From Paraburkholderia adhaesiva (GTDB taxonomy: Bacteria > Pseudomonadota > Gammaproteobacteria > Burkholderiales > Burkholderiaceae): DNA of 64,000 nucleotides. The position numbers were made by a program, and so were the translations under genes. The notes beneath the pieces were generated by a model. The model searched no databases and was not told the origin of the DNA. It was given only the letters and a program-made list of their open reading frames with translations. The stretch spans positions 1 through 64,000 of the forward strand of contig NZ_JAJEJQ010000002.1 in the NCBI RefSeq assembly GCF_021390575.1, read 5' to 3'. Below are positions 35,629-44,160 of the stretch, in pieces; position 1 is the stretch's first letter; each line of letters opens with the position of its first letter.

Positions 35629-35974
35629 AAGGCGGCGAACTCCGACTGGCGCGGGCTTCGATCGAGCCGGTAAAAATGACTTGATCGCCGCGACCACAAT
35701 ATTAATTAAATACTTGGGTCCAGCCTGTCGGACCGGACCTAAAACCAGACGCGCATTTTAACCCCTTCGCCGTCCCTTTGCTGTGTGGCGCACCGCAGGA
35801 TGGGGCATGCGCAACACCCGGCGCTGGCCGATTTCGTCCGACCGGGCTCTGACGCGTTGCCGGACGGCCATTACGCGATGTCGCGCTGCAACATACCGCC
35901 GGAACCCTTAAACTATCGGGTCCGCGCCCGGGCAGCCCGGCGCACGCGGATCTGACCTCATTCTGGACGCGTTG

Positions 35975-36844
35975 ATGGAAGTCGCCCACTACGAAAACTT
36001 TCCGGTCGCGAGCGTGCTGCTGCCGCGCTCGCTAAGGGCGCCAGTCGGTGTGATCTATCACGTCGTCCGCACCGCCGACGACATCGCGGATGAAGGCGAC
36101 TGGAGCCCCGCCGAGCGCCACGAGCGCCTCGCGGATTTCCGCGATGGTCTCGACGCGGTGGCCCACGGCCGCGAGGCGCGCGTGCATCCCACGCTGTTTG
36201 CGAAGCTTGCGGACGTGGTGCGGGAGCGCCGCCTTCCGATGCGGCCGTTTGACGACCTCGTGTCGGCGTTCGCTCAGGACATCGACACGGTGCGCTACAC
36301 CGACCGCATCGATCTGCTCGACTTCTGCCGCCGGTCGGCCAATCCGGTCGGCCATCTGATGCTGCATCTGATCGGCGAGGCGACGCCGGAAAATTTTGCC
36401 GATTCCGACGCGATCTGCACGGCGCTGCAACTGGTCACGTTCCTGCAGGACGTGAGCGCTGACTACGGGCGCGGCCGCATCTACCTGCCGCAGGCCGACC
36501 GCGAGCGCTTCAACGTGACCGAGGCGCAGATTGCGGCGGGCATCGTCGACGATGGCTGGCGCGCGCTGATGCGCTACGAGGTGGGCGAGGCGCACGCACT
36601 GCTGGTGAGCGGCGCGCCGCTCGCGCTGCGCCTGCCGGGCCGCTTAGGGCTCGAGCTATGCGGCACCATCCACGGCGCGCTGCGCCTGCTCGAGCGCATC
36701 GAGCGCGCCGACTACGACGTATTCACCGGGCGCCCCACGCTTGCCGCCTCCGACTGGGCGGTGGTGCTGTACCGCACCGCCGCGATGTGGCTGTCGCGGC
36801 GCCTGAGCGGACGTGCGCCTTCAATCAAGAGCAACAACGCATGA
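35975..36844 (+). CDS. hpnC: Hydroxysqualene synthase HpnC
   Basis: A 289-residue squalene/phytoene synthase-family protein that converts presqualene diphosphate to hydroxysqualene. The N-terminus EVAHYENFPVASVLLPRSLR is HpnC-typical. The two Asp motifs are RTADDIADEGD (about residue 34) and LQDVSADYGRGRIYLP (about 150). An in-frame TTG lies just before the ATG at 35975. It overlaps hpnB by 4 nt. The divergent ispH gene starts 347 bp upstream, and the gap (35629-35974) should carry promoters for both; the region 35700-35760 is A/T-rich. Confidence 0.93.
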   Translation: MEVAHYENFPVASVLLPRSLRAPVGVIYHVVRTADDIADEGDWSPAERHERLADFRDGLDAVAHGREARVHPTLFAKLADVVRERRLPMRPFDDLVSAFAQDIDTVRYTDRIDLLDFCRRSANPVGHLMLHLIGEATPENFADSDAICTALQLVTFLQDVSADYGRGRIYLPQADRERFNVTEAQIAAGIVDDGWRALMRYEVGEAHALLVSGAPLALRLPGRLGLELCGTIHGALRLLERIERADYDVFTGRPTLAASDWAVVLYRTAAMWLSRRLSGRAPSIKSNNA

Positions 36845-38019
36845 TGACGACAATCCTTTTTGCCCTGTCCTGTCTTTCGCTGCTGATCTGGCTCGTATTG
36901 CTGTTCGCGCGTGGCGGCTTCTGGCGCGCGCGTCCGCCGCTGCCGCTGCCGGTGGTCGAGCCGGCGTCCGGCTGGCCCGCCGTCTGCGCCGTGGTGCCGG
37001 CCCGCAACGAGGCCGACGCGATCGGCGAAGCGGTGACCTCGCTGCTCACGCAGGACTACGCGGGCGAGTTCCACGTCATCGTGATCGACGATCACAGCAC
37101 CGACGGCACCGCCGAAGCCGCACGTGCGGCCGCGCTCGCGCTGCAGTGCCCGGAGAAACTCTCGGTTATCGCTGCAAAGCCGCTGCCTGCGGGCTGGTCG
37201 GGCAAGGTGTGGGCGCAGTCGCAGGGTATCGAGGCGGTGCGCACGCTCGGGCTACCCGCCGAATGGCTGCTGCTCACCGATGCCGACATCGGCCATCCCG
37301 CCGACGCGGTCGCTCAACTCATCGTGCGCGCGCGAGCCGAAGGGCGCGACCTGGTTTCGCTGATGGTGCGGCTGCGTTGCGACTCGTTCTGGGAGAAGGC
37401 GCTGATTCCTGCGTTTGTCTTCTTCTTCGCGAAGCTGTACCCGTTCTCGTGGGTCAACAATCCGCGCAACAAGACGGCGGCCGCGGCCGGCGGATGCATG
37501 CTCGTGCGCCGCGCGGCGCTGGAAGAGGCGGGCGGCATCGAGTCGATCCGCGCCGAGCTCATCGACGATTGCAGTCTCGCCGCGCGCATCAAGCATCGCG
37601 GTGATGGACACCATCCGATCCGGCTCGATGTCGCGGACAAGAGCGTGTCGCTGCGACCGTACGATTCCTGGAAGGACATCTGGAACATGATCGCGCGCAC
37701 GGCGTTCACGCAACTGCACTACTCGGCCTGGCAGCTCGCGGGGACGATAGTCGGCATGACGGTCATCTATCTCGCGCCGCCCGTGGTGGCGCTCGTGCTC
37801 GGCGCGGCGGGGTGGCCCGCCTGGGTCGCGTGGGCGCTCATGTGCTGCTCCTACGCGCCGATGCTCGCGTACTATCGCCGCTCGCCGCTGTGGGCGCCGT
37901 TCCTGCCGCTCGTCGCGCTGTTCTACGTGGGCGCGACGTTCGCGTCGGCGTGGCGCTTCTGGCGCGGCAAGGGTGGGCAGTGGAAGGCGCGCGTGCAGGC
38001 GCCGGCGCAGGAGCGCTGA
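36841..38019 (+). CDS. hpnB: Hopanoid-associated glycosyltransferase HpnB
   Basis: A 392-residue membrane-anchored GT2-family glycosyltransferase. One TM helix at about 5-25 precedes the catalytic domain (CAVVPARNEADAIGEAVTSLL, VIVIDDHSTDGTAE, WLLLTDADIGHP with the DxD, and ELIDDCSLAARIKHRG). Two or three TM helices end the protein. HpnB is conserved in hopanoid loci but its sugar donor and acceptor are not settled. The ATG at 36841 overlaps the hpnC stop (ATGA); a second in-frame ATG follows directly. A strong terminator lies downstream. Confidence 0.9.
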   Translation: MMTTILFALSCLSLLIWLVLLFARGGFWRARPPLPLPVVEPASGWPAVCAVVPARNEADAIGEAVTSLLTQDYAGEFHVIVIDDHSTDGTAEAARAAALALQCPEKLSVIAAKPLPAGWSGKVWAQSQGIEAVRTLGLPAEWLLLTDADIGHPADAVAQLIVRARAEGRDLVSLMVRLRCDSFWEKALIPAFVFFFAKLYPFSWVNNPRNKTAAAAGGCMLVRRAALEEAGGIESIRAELIDDCSLAARIKHRGDGHHPIRLDVADKSVSLRPYDSWKDIWNMIARTAFTQLHYSAWQLAGTIVGMTVIYLAPPVVALVLGAAGWPAWVAWALMCCSYAPMLAYYRRSPLWAPFLPLVALFYVGATFASAWRFWRGKGGQWKARVQAPAQER

Positions 38020-38070
38020 GCGCGTTTTTAACGGGGACGCTTGCAGAATTGCTCGCGTTCCCGGGCACAT

Positions 38071-38100
38071 AAAAAAGCCGTCGCATGCGACGGCTTTTTT
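38071..38100. terminator. Perfect 30-bp palindromic bidirectional terminator
   Basis: The whole 30-bp block is its own reverse complement: six A, a GCCGTCGCA/TGCGACGGC stem, six T. It lies between convergent hpnB (ends 38019) and the minus-strand gene ending at 38133, so it can end both transcripts. Confidence 0.95.
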
Positions 38101-38132
38101 ACTGGTGCGTGCGGCTGAAGCGCAGCTGCGCT

Positions 38133-38816
38133 TCAGCGCTGCGTCAGCATCATGTACATCTGGATGACCATGTCCGGCGAGAACGTGAACGGTACCCAGC
38201 CGTGACCCGTGTGCCGCATCACCAGCAGACGGTCGCCGTTCGACTGCTTCTGCACGGCCATCGCGGGATTTTTCGTCGACACGAATCGCCAGCCGGGCGG
38301 AATGCCGGGCGGCGGCTCAGGCTGCATCGAAGCGCGCGCGTTCGCGAGTTCCTCGATCAGTTGTCCGATCTGCAACGGATGCAGCGACACCGTCTGGCCG
38401 CCGATCGTCATCGTGATCACGTTCTGTGCCGGACGGCCGATCTCAAGCGTCGGTCCTTCCTCGACGGATTCGTCGGGCTGCGTTGCGCTCGCTGGTGCGG
38501 GCGTGGCGGCTTCGAGATCGTTCTCGACGGGTGCTTCGGTCGTGACCACTGTTTCTGCTGTATCGGTTGATTCAGCCGCTTCAACGTCCGCATTGACGTT
38601 GAGGGCAGGCTGCGCGTGGCCGACGTCTGCGCGGACTTCGGCTTGTGCTTGTGGCTGTGCGGTGGGCGCGAGCGCGACGTCGGTGGTATCGGCGTGTGCG
38701 ACAGCGGGCTGGTTCGCGGACGCCGTCTCTGCCGCGCGCGAAGTGCTGGCGGTGGCGGCCACGAGGAGCTGATCGACGCCAGCTTCGAGCGCGCCAATCT
38801 GATCGTGTAGATTCAT
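38133..38816 (-). CDS. Hypothetical protein inside the hopanoid region
   Basis: A 227-residue protein I do not recognise. Residues 1-20 form a short helix (LHDQIGALEAGVDQLLVAA). Residues 20-125 are a low-complexity Ala/Thr/Glu/Gln-rich, probably disordered segment. The conserved-looking part is the last 100 residues: ITMTIGGQTVSLHPLQIGQLIEELANARASM, then WRFVSTKNPAMAVQKQSNGDRLLVMRHTGHGWVPFTFSPD, with the alternating pattern of a small beta domain. No signal peptide or TM helix is seen. It sits between the hpnCB terminator and hpnA on the same strand as hpnA, with a 194-bp gap. Confidence 0.72.
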   Translation of the reverse strand: MNLHDQIGALEAGVDQLLVAATASTSRAAETASANQPAVAHADTTDVALAPTAQPQAQAEVRADVGHAQPALNVNADVEAAESTDTAETVVTTEAPVENDLEAATPAPASATQPDESVEEGPTLEIGRPAQNVITMTIGGQTVSLHPLQIGQLIEELANARASMQPEPPPGIPPGWRFVSTKNPAMAVQKQSNGDRLLVMRHTGHGWVPFTFSPDMVIQMYMMLTQR

Positions 38817-39010
38817 GCGAGGCTTCTCAGGTAAGACCGGCGATTTTACCCACAGCGCGTCGCGATTGCCTTTACGGCGTTGCTCTCAGGTCGCAAGAAA
38901 AGTTGTAACAAAATGCGAACCGATCACGCCAATCCGCTCGAGAAAAAAGGTGCCGGATAGCAGTGGTGGCGCGCGGCATGTGTGTCATGCGCGCGCCGTT
39001 GCGTTTTCGC

Positions 39011-40021
39011 TTACGCGTTCAGATAACCGGCTTCCCTGAACCAGGCGAGCGCGTCCTTAAGCCCCTCGCGATACGGCCGCGCGCGATAGCCGAGTTCGCG
39101 CTCCGCCTTCGCCGACGTGAAGTACATCTTGTTCTTCGACATCCTGAGGGCATCGACGGTGACGAACGGTTCGCGCTTCGTGAATTGCGCGACCGCTTCC
39201 GCACCGAGCGCGATCGGATAAAGCGGCCAGCGTGGGAGCGCGACAGTCGGCGGCTTGCGGCCGACCATTCCGGCGATGTCGGCGAGCATCTGCTGCAGCG
39301 GCAGATTCTCGCCGCCGAGGATATAGCGCTCGCCGATGCGCCCACGCTCCAGCGCGAGAAAGTGGCCGTGCGCGACGTCGTCGACGTGCACGAGATTGAG
39401 GCCCGTATCGACGAATGCGGGGATTTTGCCCGTCGCTGCCTCGACGATGATGCGGCCCGTCGGCGTCGGCTTGACGTCGCGCGGACCGATCGGCGTCGAC
39501 GGATTGACGATCACGGCGGGCAGGCCGTCGCGTTCAATCATGCGCTCGACCGCGCGCTCGGACAGCACCTTGCTGCGCTTGTACACGCCGATGGCCTGAT
39601 CCGCCGTGAGCGGCGAGGTTTCGTCGGCAGAGGCGCCCGAACTCGTCACCTTGAGCGTCGCGACGCTGCTCGTGTAGACGATGCGTTCGACGCCCGCGTC
39701 GAGCGCCGCGCGCATCGTCGCCTCGGCGCCTTCGAGATTCGCGCGCTCGATTTCGTGCGGGTCGGGCGCCCAGAGGCGATAGTCGGCGGCGACGTGGAAC
39801 AGGTAGCGCACGCCCGCGAGCGCCGCGCGCATCGACGCGACGTCGCGCATGTCACCGGTGACGACTTCGGCGTCGAGCGCGGCGAGGTTGGTGCGCGGGC
39901 TCGTCGGGCGCACCAGCACGCGCACGGCATAGCCTTTCTCCTGCGCGATGCGGGCGACGGCCGAGCCGACGAAGCCGGACGCGCCGGTGATCAGCACGAG
40001 ATCGCGGTGGTTGGCGGTCAT
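39011..40021 (-). CDS. hpnA: HpnA, hopanoid-associated NAD-dependent epimerase/reductase
   Basis: A 336-residue extended short-chain dehydrogenase. The Rossmann motif is LITGASGFVGSAVAR. The active-site triad is read from YTSSVATL and VYKRSKVLSE (YxxxK). VIVNPSTPIGPRDVKPTPTGRII is a signature of the hopanoid-associated sugar epimerase group, close to dihydroflavonol-4-reductases. Its exact reaction is not established; it may act on the hopanoid side chain or sugar. The ATG at 40021 has GAGGAAG about 10 nt upstream. It is probably monocistronic. Confidence 0.9.
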   Translation of the reverse strand: MTANHRDLVLITGASGFVGSAVARIAQEKGYAVRVLVRPTSPRTNLAALDAEVVTGDMRDVASMRAALAGVRYLFHVAADYRLWAPDPHEIERANLEGAEATMRAALDAGVERIVYTSSVATLKVTSSGASADETSPLTADQAIGVYKRSKVLSERAVERMIERDGLPAVIVNPSTPIGPRDVKPTPTGRIIVEAATGKIPAFVDTGLNLVHVDDVAHGHFLALERGRIGERYILGGENLPLQQMLADIAGMVGRKPPTVALPRWPLYPIALGAEAVAQFTKREPFVTVDALRMSKNKMYFTSAKAERELGYRARPYREGLKDALAWFREAGYLNA

Positions 40022-40216
40022 AGGGGGTTCGCTTCCTCGTCGGTTGATTCTGTTGCTTTGGCTGCAAAAAAGAGGGCGGCAGTGCGGCCGGTGTGGCACG
40101 GATTGTACGTGGCGCGCCGGTTCTCTGGCGCCGCCGTCCGCGTGAAACGCACGGCGCGTGTCAACGATGCGCTACGCGAGCGCGCGATGGCGTCTACAAT
40201 CCCGCGCAGATGGAAG

Positions 40217-40314
40217 GACAGCTTTGCATGGGACCCGAGTAAGTGCTGAAGCACTAACTCGGGTCGACAGCTTTGCATGGGACCCGAGTAAGTGCTGAAG
40301 CACTAACTCGGGTC
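40217..40314. repeat. Two perfect 49-bp tandem repeats, each with a long hairpin
   Basis: Copy 1 is 40217-40265 and copy 2 is 40266-40314, identical base for base, with five bases of a third copy after. Each holds an inverted repeat: GACCCGAGT and ACTCGGGTC as outer arms, AGTGC and GCACT as inner arms, an A-A mismatch between and a TGAA loop (40232-40265 and 40281-40314). The block lies 26-120 bp upstream of the acylphosphatase start. It could be a leader structure, a REP-like element, or a terminator array. Confidence 0.85.
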
Positions 40315-40340
40315 GACAGACAAACGAAGGAGATTGAACG

Positions 40341-40637
40341 ATGACCGGACCGGATCTGGATTCGCGCGTCGAAACGTATCACGTGCGCGTGCGCGGAACG
40401 GTGCAGGGTGTGGGCTTCAGGCACGCAACCGTGCGCCAGGCGCACGCGCTGCGCATTCGCGGCTACGTTGCCAACATGGAGGACGGGTCCGTCGAGGCCG
40501 TGATCCAGGGATCGGCCAATCAGGTCGACCGCATGCTGTCGTGGCTGCGTCACGGGCCGCCGGCGGCGCGCGTGATGGAGGTGATTAGCGAAGAGCAATT
40601 CACCGACAAGCGCTACGAGCGCTTCGAGCAACACTGA
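40341..40637 (+). CDS. acyP: Acylphosphatase
   Basis: A 98-residue acylphosphatase that hydrolyses carboxyl-phosphate bonds such as acetyl phosphate or carbamoyl phosphate. The substrate-binding loop VRGTVQGVGFRH with its catalytic Arg and the Asn in GYVANMEDGSVEAVIQG are both intact. A good RBS (AAGGAG) precedes the ATG at 40341. Its leader contains two tandem hairpins. An IS element is inserted 17 bp after its stop, so its natural transcription end has been replaced. Confidence 0.93.
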   Translation: MTGPDLDSRVETYHVRVRGTVQGVGFRHATVRQAHALRIRGYVANMEDGSVEAVIQGSANQVDRMLSWLRHGPPAARVMEVISEEQFTDKRYERFEQH

Positions 40638-40715
40638 GCATCACGTCAGGAAACAGAGGTGGCCTCACTCGTTCGGACAGTCATCTGAGATTTTTAAGTG
40701 GAACGTCCGAGGCAA

Positions 40716-41546
40716 TCATGCTGCCGATTTGATCGGAGGCAGCGTCGCGAAGTATGCCTCATCCGGGGTCTGATCCGCCAGGCTCGAATGGGGCCGTTTC
40801 CGGTTGTACAGCTCGACGTATTCGCCGATGGAGCGCCGGGCATGGCTGACCGACTCGTACGCTTTCAGGTAGACCTCTTCGTACTTGATGCTGCGCCACA
40901 CCCGTTCGACGAACACGTTGTCGCGCCAGGCCCCTTTGCCGTCCATCGACAGCCGCACGCCCCGGCTCAGCACCGCCTCGGTGAACGCGCCCGCCGTGAA
41001 CTGGCTACCCTGATCGGTGTTCACGATGTCGGGCAGTCCGTAGCGGGCGAACGCCTCTTCCAGCGCCTCGACGGCGTGCGTGGCTTCCAGCGTGATGGCG
41101 ACCCGGTACGCGAGAATCTTGCGGCTCGCCCAGTCCACCACTGCCGTCAGGTACACGAAGCCGCGCGCCATCGGAATGTACGTCGTGTCGAGGGCGAACA
41201 CCTGATTGGCACGCTCGATCTTCATGCCGCGCAGCAGGTACGGCCAGATCTTGTGCTGCGCGTTGCGGCGGCTCGTGTTCGGCTTGCAGTACAGCGCCTC
41301 GACGCCCATGCGCTTCATCAGCGTGCGTACGCGACGGCGACCCACCTCATGGCCTTCCCGGCGCAACAGGCGCGCCAGCATCCGCGCCCCTGCAAATGGG
41401 AACTCCATGTGCAGTTCGTCGATTCGCCGCATCAGCAACTGATCGACCTCGCTGACCGGCTGCGCCCGGTAATATGCGCTCGATCTCGCGATGCCAACCA
41501 GTCGCGTCTGTCGCGAAACCGGCAGCGCATGCGTACAGTCAATCAT
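40716..41546 (-). CDS. IS3-family transposase OrfB (DDE integrase domain)
   Basis: A 276-residue catalytic transposase when started at the ATG at 41546, which overlaps the orfA stop (ATGA). The rve/DDE core is present: Asp in [11 protein letters not shown], Asp in [10 protein letters not shown] and Glu in [21 protein letters not shown]. The N-terminal helical region ([22 protein letters not shown]) is typical of IS3 OrfB. Its frame also extends 58 codons back into orfA through a T6G run (41589-41594 as A6 on the plus strand), so a -1 frameshift could make an OrfAB fusion as in other IS3 elements. Confidence 0.92.
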   Translation of the reverse strand: MIDCTHALPVSRQTRLVGIARSSAYYRAQPVSEVDQLLMRRIDELHMEFPFAGARMLARLLRREGHEVGRRRVRTLMKRMGVEALYCKPNTSRRNAQHKIWPYLLRGMKIERANQVFALDTTYIPMARGFVYLTAVVDWASRKILAYRVAITLEATHAVEALEEAFARYGLPDIVNTDQGSQFTAGAFTEAVLSRGVRLSMDGKGAWRDNVFVERVWRSIKYEEVYLKAYESVSHARRSIGEYVELYNRKRPHSSLADQTPDEAYFATLPPIKSAA

Positions 41547-41851
41547 CGCTTTGCGCTCAGCAGTCCGGCTTTGCCGAGCGCTCCTGACAAAAAATCGTTC
41601 TCCAGCGTCAACTGCCCGATCTTCGCGTGCAGCGTTTTCACGTCCACCGGCGGATCGCTCGACGGTGCACCTGTCGCACCAAACACGTCTGCCGCACGCT
41701 CCTGCAACTGCCGCTTCCATTCCGTGATCTGGTTCGGATGTACATCAAACTGCTGTGCCAGTTCGGCCAGCGTGCGCTCACCTTTGACCGCTGCCAGTGC
41801 CACTTTCGCTTTGAACGCCGCTGAGTGCGTCCGTCGGGTTCTCTTCGTCAT
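41543..41851 (-). CDS. IS3-family transposase OrfA (helix-turn-helix protein)
   Basis: A 102-residue DNA-binding protein of the transposase_8 family. [20 protein letters not shown] and [23 protein letters not shown] form the helix-turn-helix; the C-terminal heptads ([20 protein letters not shown]) look like the leucine zipper through which OrfA and OrfAB dimerise. The stop overlaps the orfB ATG by 4 nt. Near its end the T6G sequence offers a slippery site into the orfB frame. Confidence 0.92.
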   Translation of the reverse strand: MTKRTRRTHSAAFKAKVALAAVKGERTLAELAQQFDVHPNQITEWKRQLQERAADVFGATGAPSSDPPVDVKTLHAKIGQLTLENDFLSGALGKAGLLSAKR

Positions 41852-41942
41852 TTCCTCGGTTCCTTTGCCAGCATTATCGCTGGCTCAGGCCCCGGCCAAA
41901 CCACTTATCCGACTGTCCGAATTTGCGCGGCCACCTCTAACG

Positions 41943-42929
41943 TCATGTCGCGGCGAGCAGGCTCTCCGCGAATCCCCATTCCTTCTCGACCCATTGCTGC
42001 ACGCAGGTGAAGCCCGCATCGGCGGCAATCGCGGGGATCTCATCCGCGTGGTACTTGTGGCTGCTCTCGGTCCAGATCGTCTCACCCGCTTCGAGCGTGA
42101 CGGCTAATCCCGCCACGCCCACGCGCGCCTCGACGTGCGATTTCGCGCGCAGGTGCATCTCGATGCTGCGGGCGTCGGGGTTGAAGCGCGCGACGTGCTC
42201 GAAGGCGGCGAGTTCGAAGTTGCCGTCGAGTTCGCGGTTGACACGCGCGAGCAGGTTCAGGTTGAACGCGGCGGTCGCGCCAATCGAGTCGTCATAGGCC
42301 GCGAGCAGCGTTTTCACGGGCTTCACGAGGTCGGTGCCGAGCAGCAGCGTGTCGCCGGGCTCAAGCATCGCCCGGATGTCGCGCAAAAAACGCGTGGCCG
42401 CGAGCCGCGCGAAATTGCCGATCGTGCTGCCGAGAAAGAGCACGAGCAGTTGCTCGCCGCTCGCCCGGTTGCGGCTCACTTCGGCGAGACCCGCGAGGTA
42501 GTCGCGTTCGTAGCCGACGATCGAGATGCGCTCGATATCGGCGAGTTCGCGGCGACACAGTTGCAACGCGGTGCGCGAAATTTCAATCGGACTGTATGAC
42601 GTGGGGCGCTTGCGGCACAGCGCTTCGAGGATGCGCCGCGTCTTGCGGCCGCTGCCGCTGCCGAGTTCGGCGACGCTGACATCGGCGGGCAGTGCATCGA
42701 CGATTTCGGTGGCGTAGCGCGTGAGCAGGCGCTCTTCGGCGCGCGTCACGCCGTACTCGGGCAGCACGGTGATCACTTCGAACAGCGCGGAACCAACTTC
42801 GTCATACAGATACTTTGAAGGCAGTTCTTTCTGTGGCGCGTGCGTGAGGCCGTCGCGGACTTCGGCGGCGAAAGTGGTAAGGGCGGGAGACAGGCGGGCG
42901 ACAGCAGGGCGGGGCGCGGGACGGCTCAT
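41943..42929 (-). CDS. egtD: L-histidine N-alpha-methyltransferase EgtD-like
   Basis: A 328-residue SAM-dependent methyltransferase of the EgtD/DUF2260 family, which trimethylates histidine to hercynine, the first step to ergothioneine. VSVAELGSGSGRKTRRIL is the SAM-binding motif; KYLYDEVGSALFEVITVLPEYGVTRAE and FLGSTIGNF are family signatures, as is the C-terminal ETIWTESSHKYHADEI. GGAG lies 5 nt before the ATG. The partner egtB, often adjacent in related bacteria, is not in this window. An IS lies immediately past the stop codon. Confidence 0.9.
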   Translation of the reverse strand: MSRPAPRPAVARLSPALTTFAAEVRDGLTHAPQKELPSKYLYDEVGSALFEVITVLPEYGVTRAEERLLTRYATEIVDALPADVSVAELGSGSGRKTRRILEALCRKRPTSYSPIEISRTALQLCRRELADIERISIVGYERDYLAGLAEVSRNRASGEQLLVLFLGSTIGNFARLAATRFLRDIRAMLEPGDTLLLGTDLVKPVKTLLAAYDDSIGATAAFNLNLLARVNRELDGNFELAAFEHVARFNPDARSIEMHLRAKSHVEARVGVAGLAVTLEAGETIWTESSHKYHADEIPAIAADAGFTCVQQWVEKEWGFAESLLAAT

Positions 42930-43266
42930 GCGGGCTCCAGTTGCACAGGACGGCTGGCAGTTCCGTTGCGAGACTTACGTTCTAGTCCATTGTGGCGCGA
43001 TCTGCACGGACTAAATTGCCGAATGCTTCCGCTCTCGCAGGGGTCATGGACAGGAGCATCGTGCGTGCCTGCCCAGCCGGGCGCGTGCTAACCAGTGCTA
43101 ACCAGACTAGAATGCGCGCTGGCGGCCGGGCACACCGGCCGCAGCCTTTTCCCCGACCGATACCAATGACAACGCCTTCACTCGCGTCCTGCCCGCTTGC
43201 GCCGGAGGGACGACGCACCGCTCGCCTTTCCCGACACTCTCGCAACGCCCGGACGGCAGCGCGCCG

Positions 43267-44160
43267 ATGAACCAGTACGAACCTGGACGTGGCATTGCGC
43301 TTTCGACTGGCGCATCGGCACTGTTCGCGCTGCTGTCGGCTTATGCGCTGCTGCTCAAGCCGCTCGACGGCCTCGACATCTTTGCCTGGCGCGTGATCTG
43401 GACCGTGCCGGGCGCGCTCGCGCTGATCTTCGTGCGCGGGCGCGGCGCGCAATTGCGCGAGCTGGCCGTGCGCATGGTGACTCAACGGTACACGGCGCTC
43501 GCGCTCGTGGTGAGCGCGGCGCTGCTCGGCTCGCAACTCTGGGTATTTCTCTGGGCGCCGCTGCACGGGCGCTTGCTGGAGGTCTCGCTCGGGTATTTCC
43601 TGCTGCCGCTCATCATGGTGCTCGTCGGACGTTTCTACTACCACGAGCGGCTCGACGCGCTTCAGTGGCTCGCCGTGATGTGCGCGGCGGTCGGCGTCGC
43701 ACATGAGCTTTGGGCCACGCACGCGTTTTCATGGCCGACGCTCCTCGTTTGCCTCGGTTATCCGCCGTATTTCGTGTTGCGCCGCAAGATCCACGCGGAC
43801 TCGCTCACGATCTTTGCTGTCGAAATGATGCTGCTGCTGCCGGTCGCGTTTTTCTATGTCTGGGCGCGCGGTTCGCTCGCGCTACTCGACGCGCGCCCGG
43901 TTCTGGCGTTCGCGCTGCTGCCGGGGTTGGGCGCGATCAGCACGGTCGCACTCGCCTCGTACCTCAAGGCGAGCCGCCTGTTGCCGATGGCGCTGTTCGG
44001 CATCCTTGGCTACGTCGAGCCGGTGCTGCTCGTGATCGTCTCGGTGACGTTGCTCGGCGAACATCTCGGCGCGCGCCAACTCGCGACCTATGTGCCGATC
44101 TGGATGGCCGTCGCGTTGACGGCGCTGCATAGCGCGCGGCTCGTGCGGCTGTCGCGCTAG
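43267..44160 (+). CDS. rarD: EamA/RarD-family transporter
   Basis: A 297-residue inner-membrane protein with about ten TM helices of the drug/metabolite transporter superfamily, RarD branch. The opening GIALSTGASALFALLSAYALLLKPLDGLDIFAWRVIW is RarD-like, as is LLGSQLWVFLWAPLHGRLLEVSLGYFLLPLIMVLVG. RarD proteins were first linked to chloramphenicol sensitivity; the substrate is unknown. The upstream gap to egtD (42930-43266) is 337 bp and holds nothing I can identify besides the two divergent promoters it must carry. Confidence 0.87.
   Translation: MNQYEPGRGIALSTGASALFALLSAYALLLKPLDGLDIFAWRVIWTVPGALALIFVRGRGAQLRELAVRMVTQRYTALALVVSAALLGSQLWVFLWAPLHGRLLEVSLGYFLLPLIMVLVGRFYYHERLDALQWLAVMCAAVGVAHELWATHAFSWPTLLVCLGYPPYFVLRRKIHADSLTIFAVEMMLLLPVAFFYVWARGSLALLDARPVLAFALLPGLGAISTVALASYLKASRLLPMALFGILGYVEPVLLVIVSVTLLGEHLGARQLATYVPIWMAVALTALHSARLVRLSR

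Larger units (their letters stand above)
40655..41938 (-). mobile_element. IS3-family insertion sequence, complete, with 3-bp target duplication
   Basis: A 1284-bp element with imperfect terminal inverted repeats opening AGAGGTGGCC at both ends (40655 onward and, inverted, ending 41938); an internal TTCGGACAGTC is also shared. It is flanked by AAC on both sides (40652-40654 and 41939-41941), a 3-bp target duplication typical of IS3 elements. It carries orfA and orfB on the minus strand, both intact. It sits between acyP and egtD, 1 bp from the last base of the egtD stop codon on the duplicated target side. Confidence 0.88.

Noticed and set aside
40217..40314. Possible CRISPR array
   Set aside because: The two 49-bp units are directly adjacent with no spacer, and no cas gene is present. 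They are hairpin-bearing tandem repeats.
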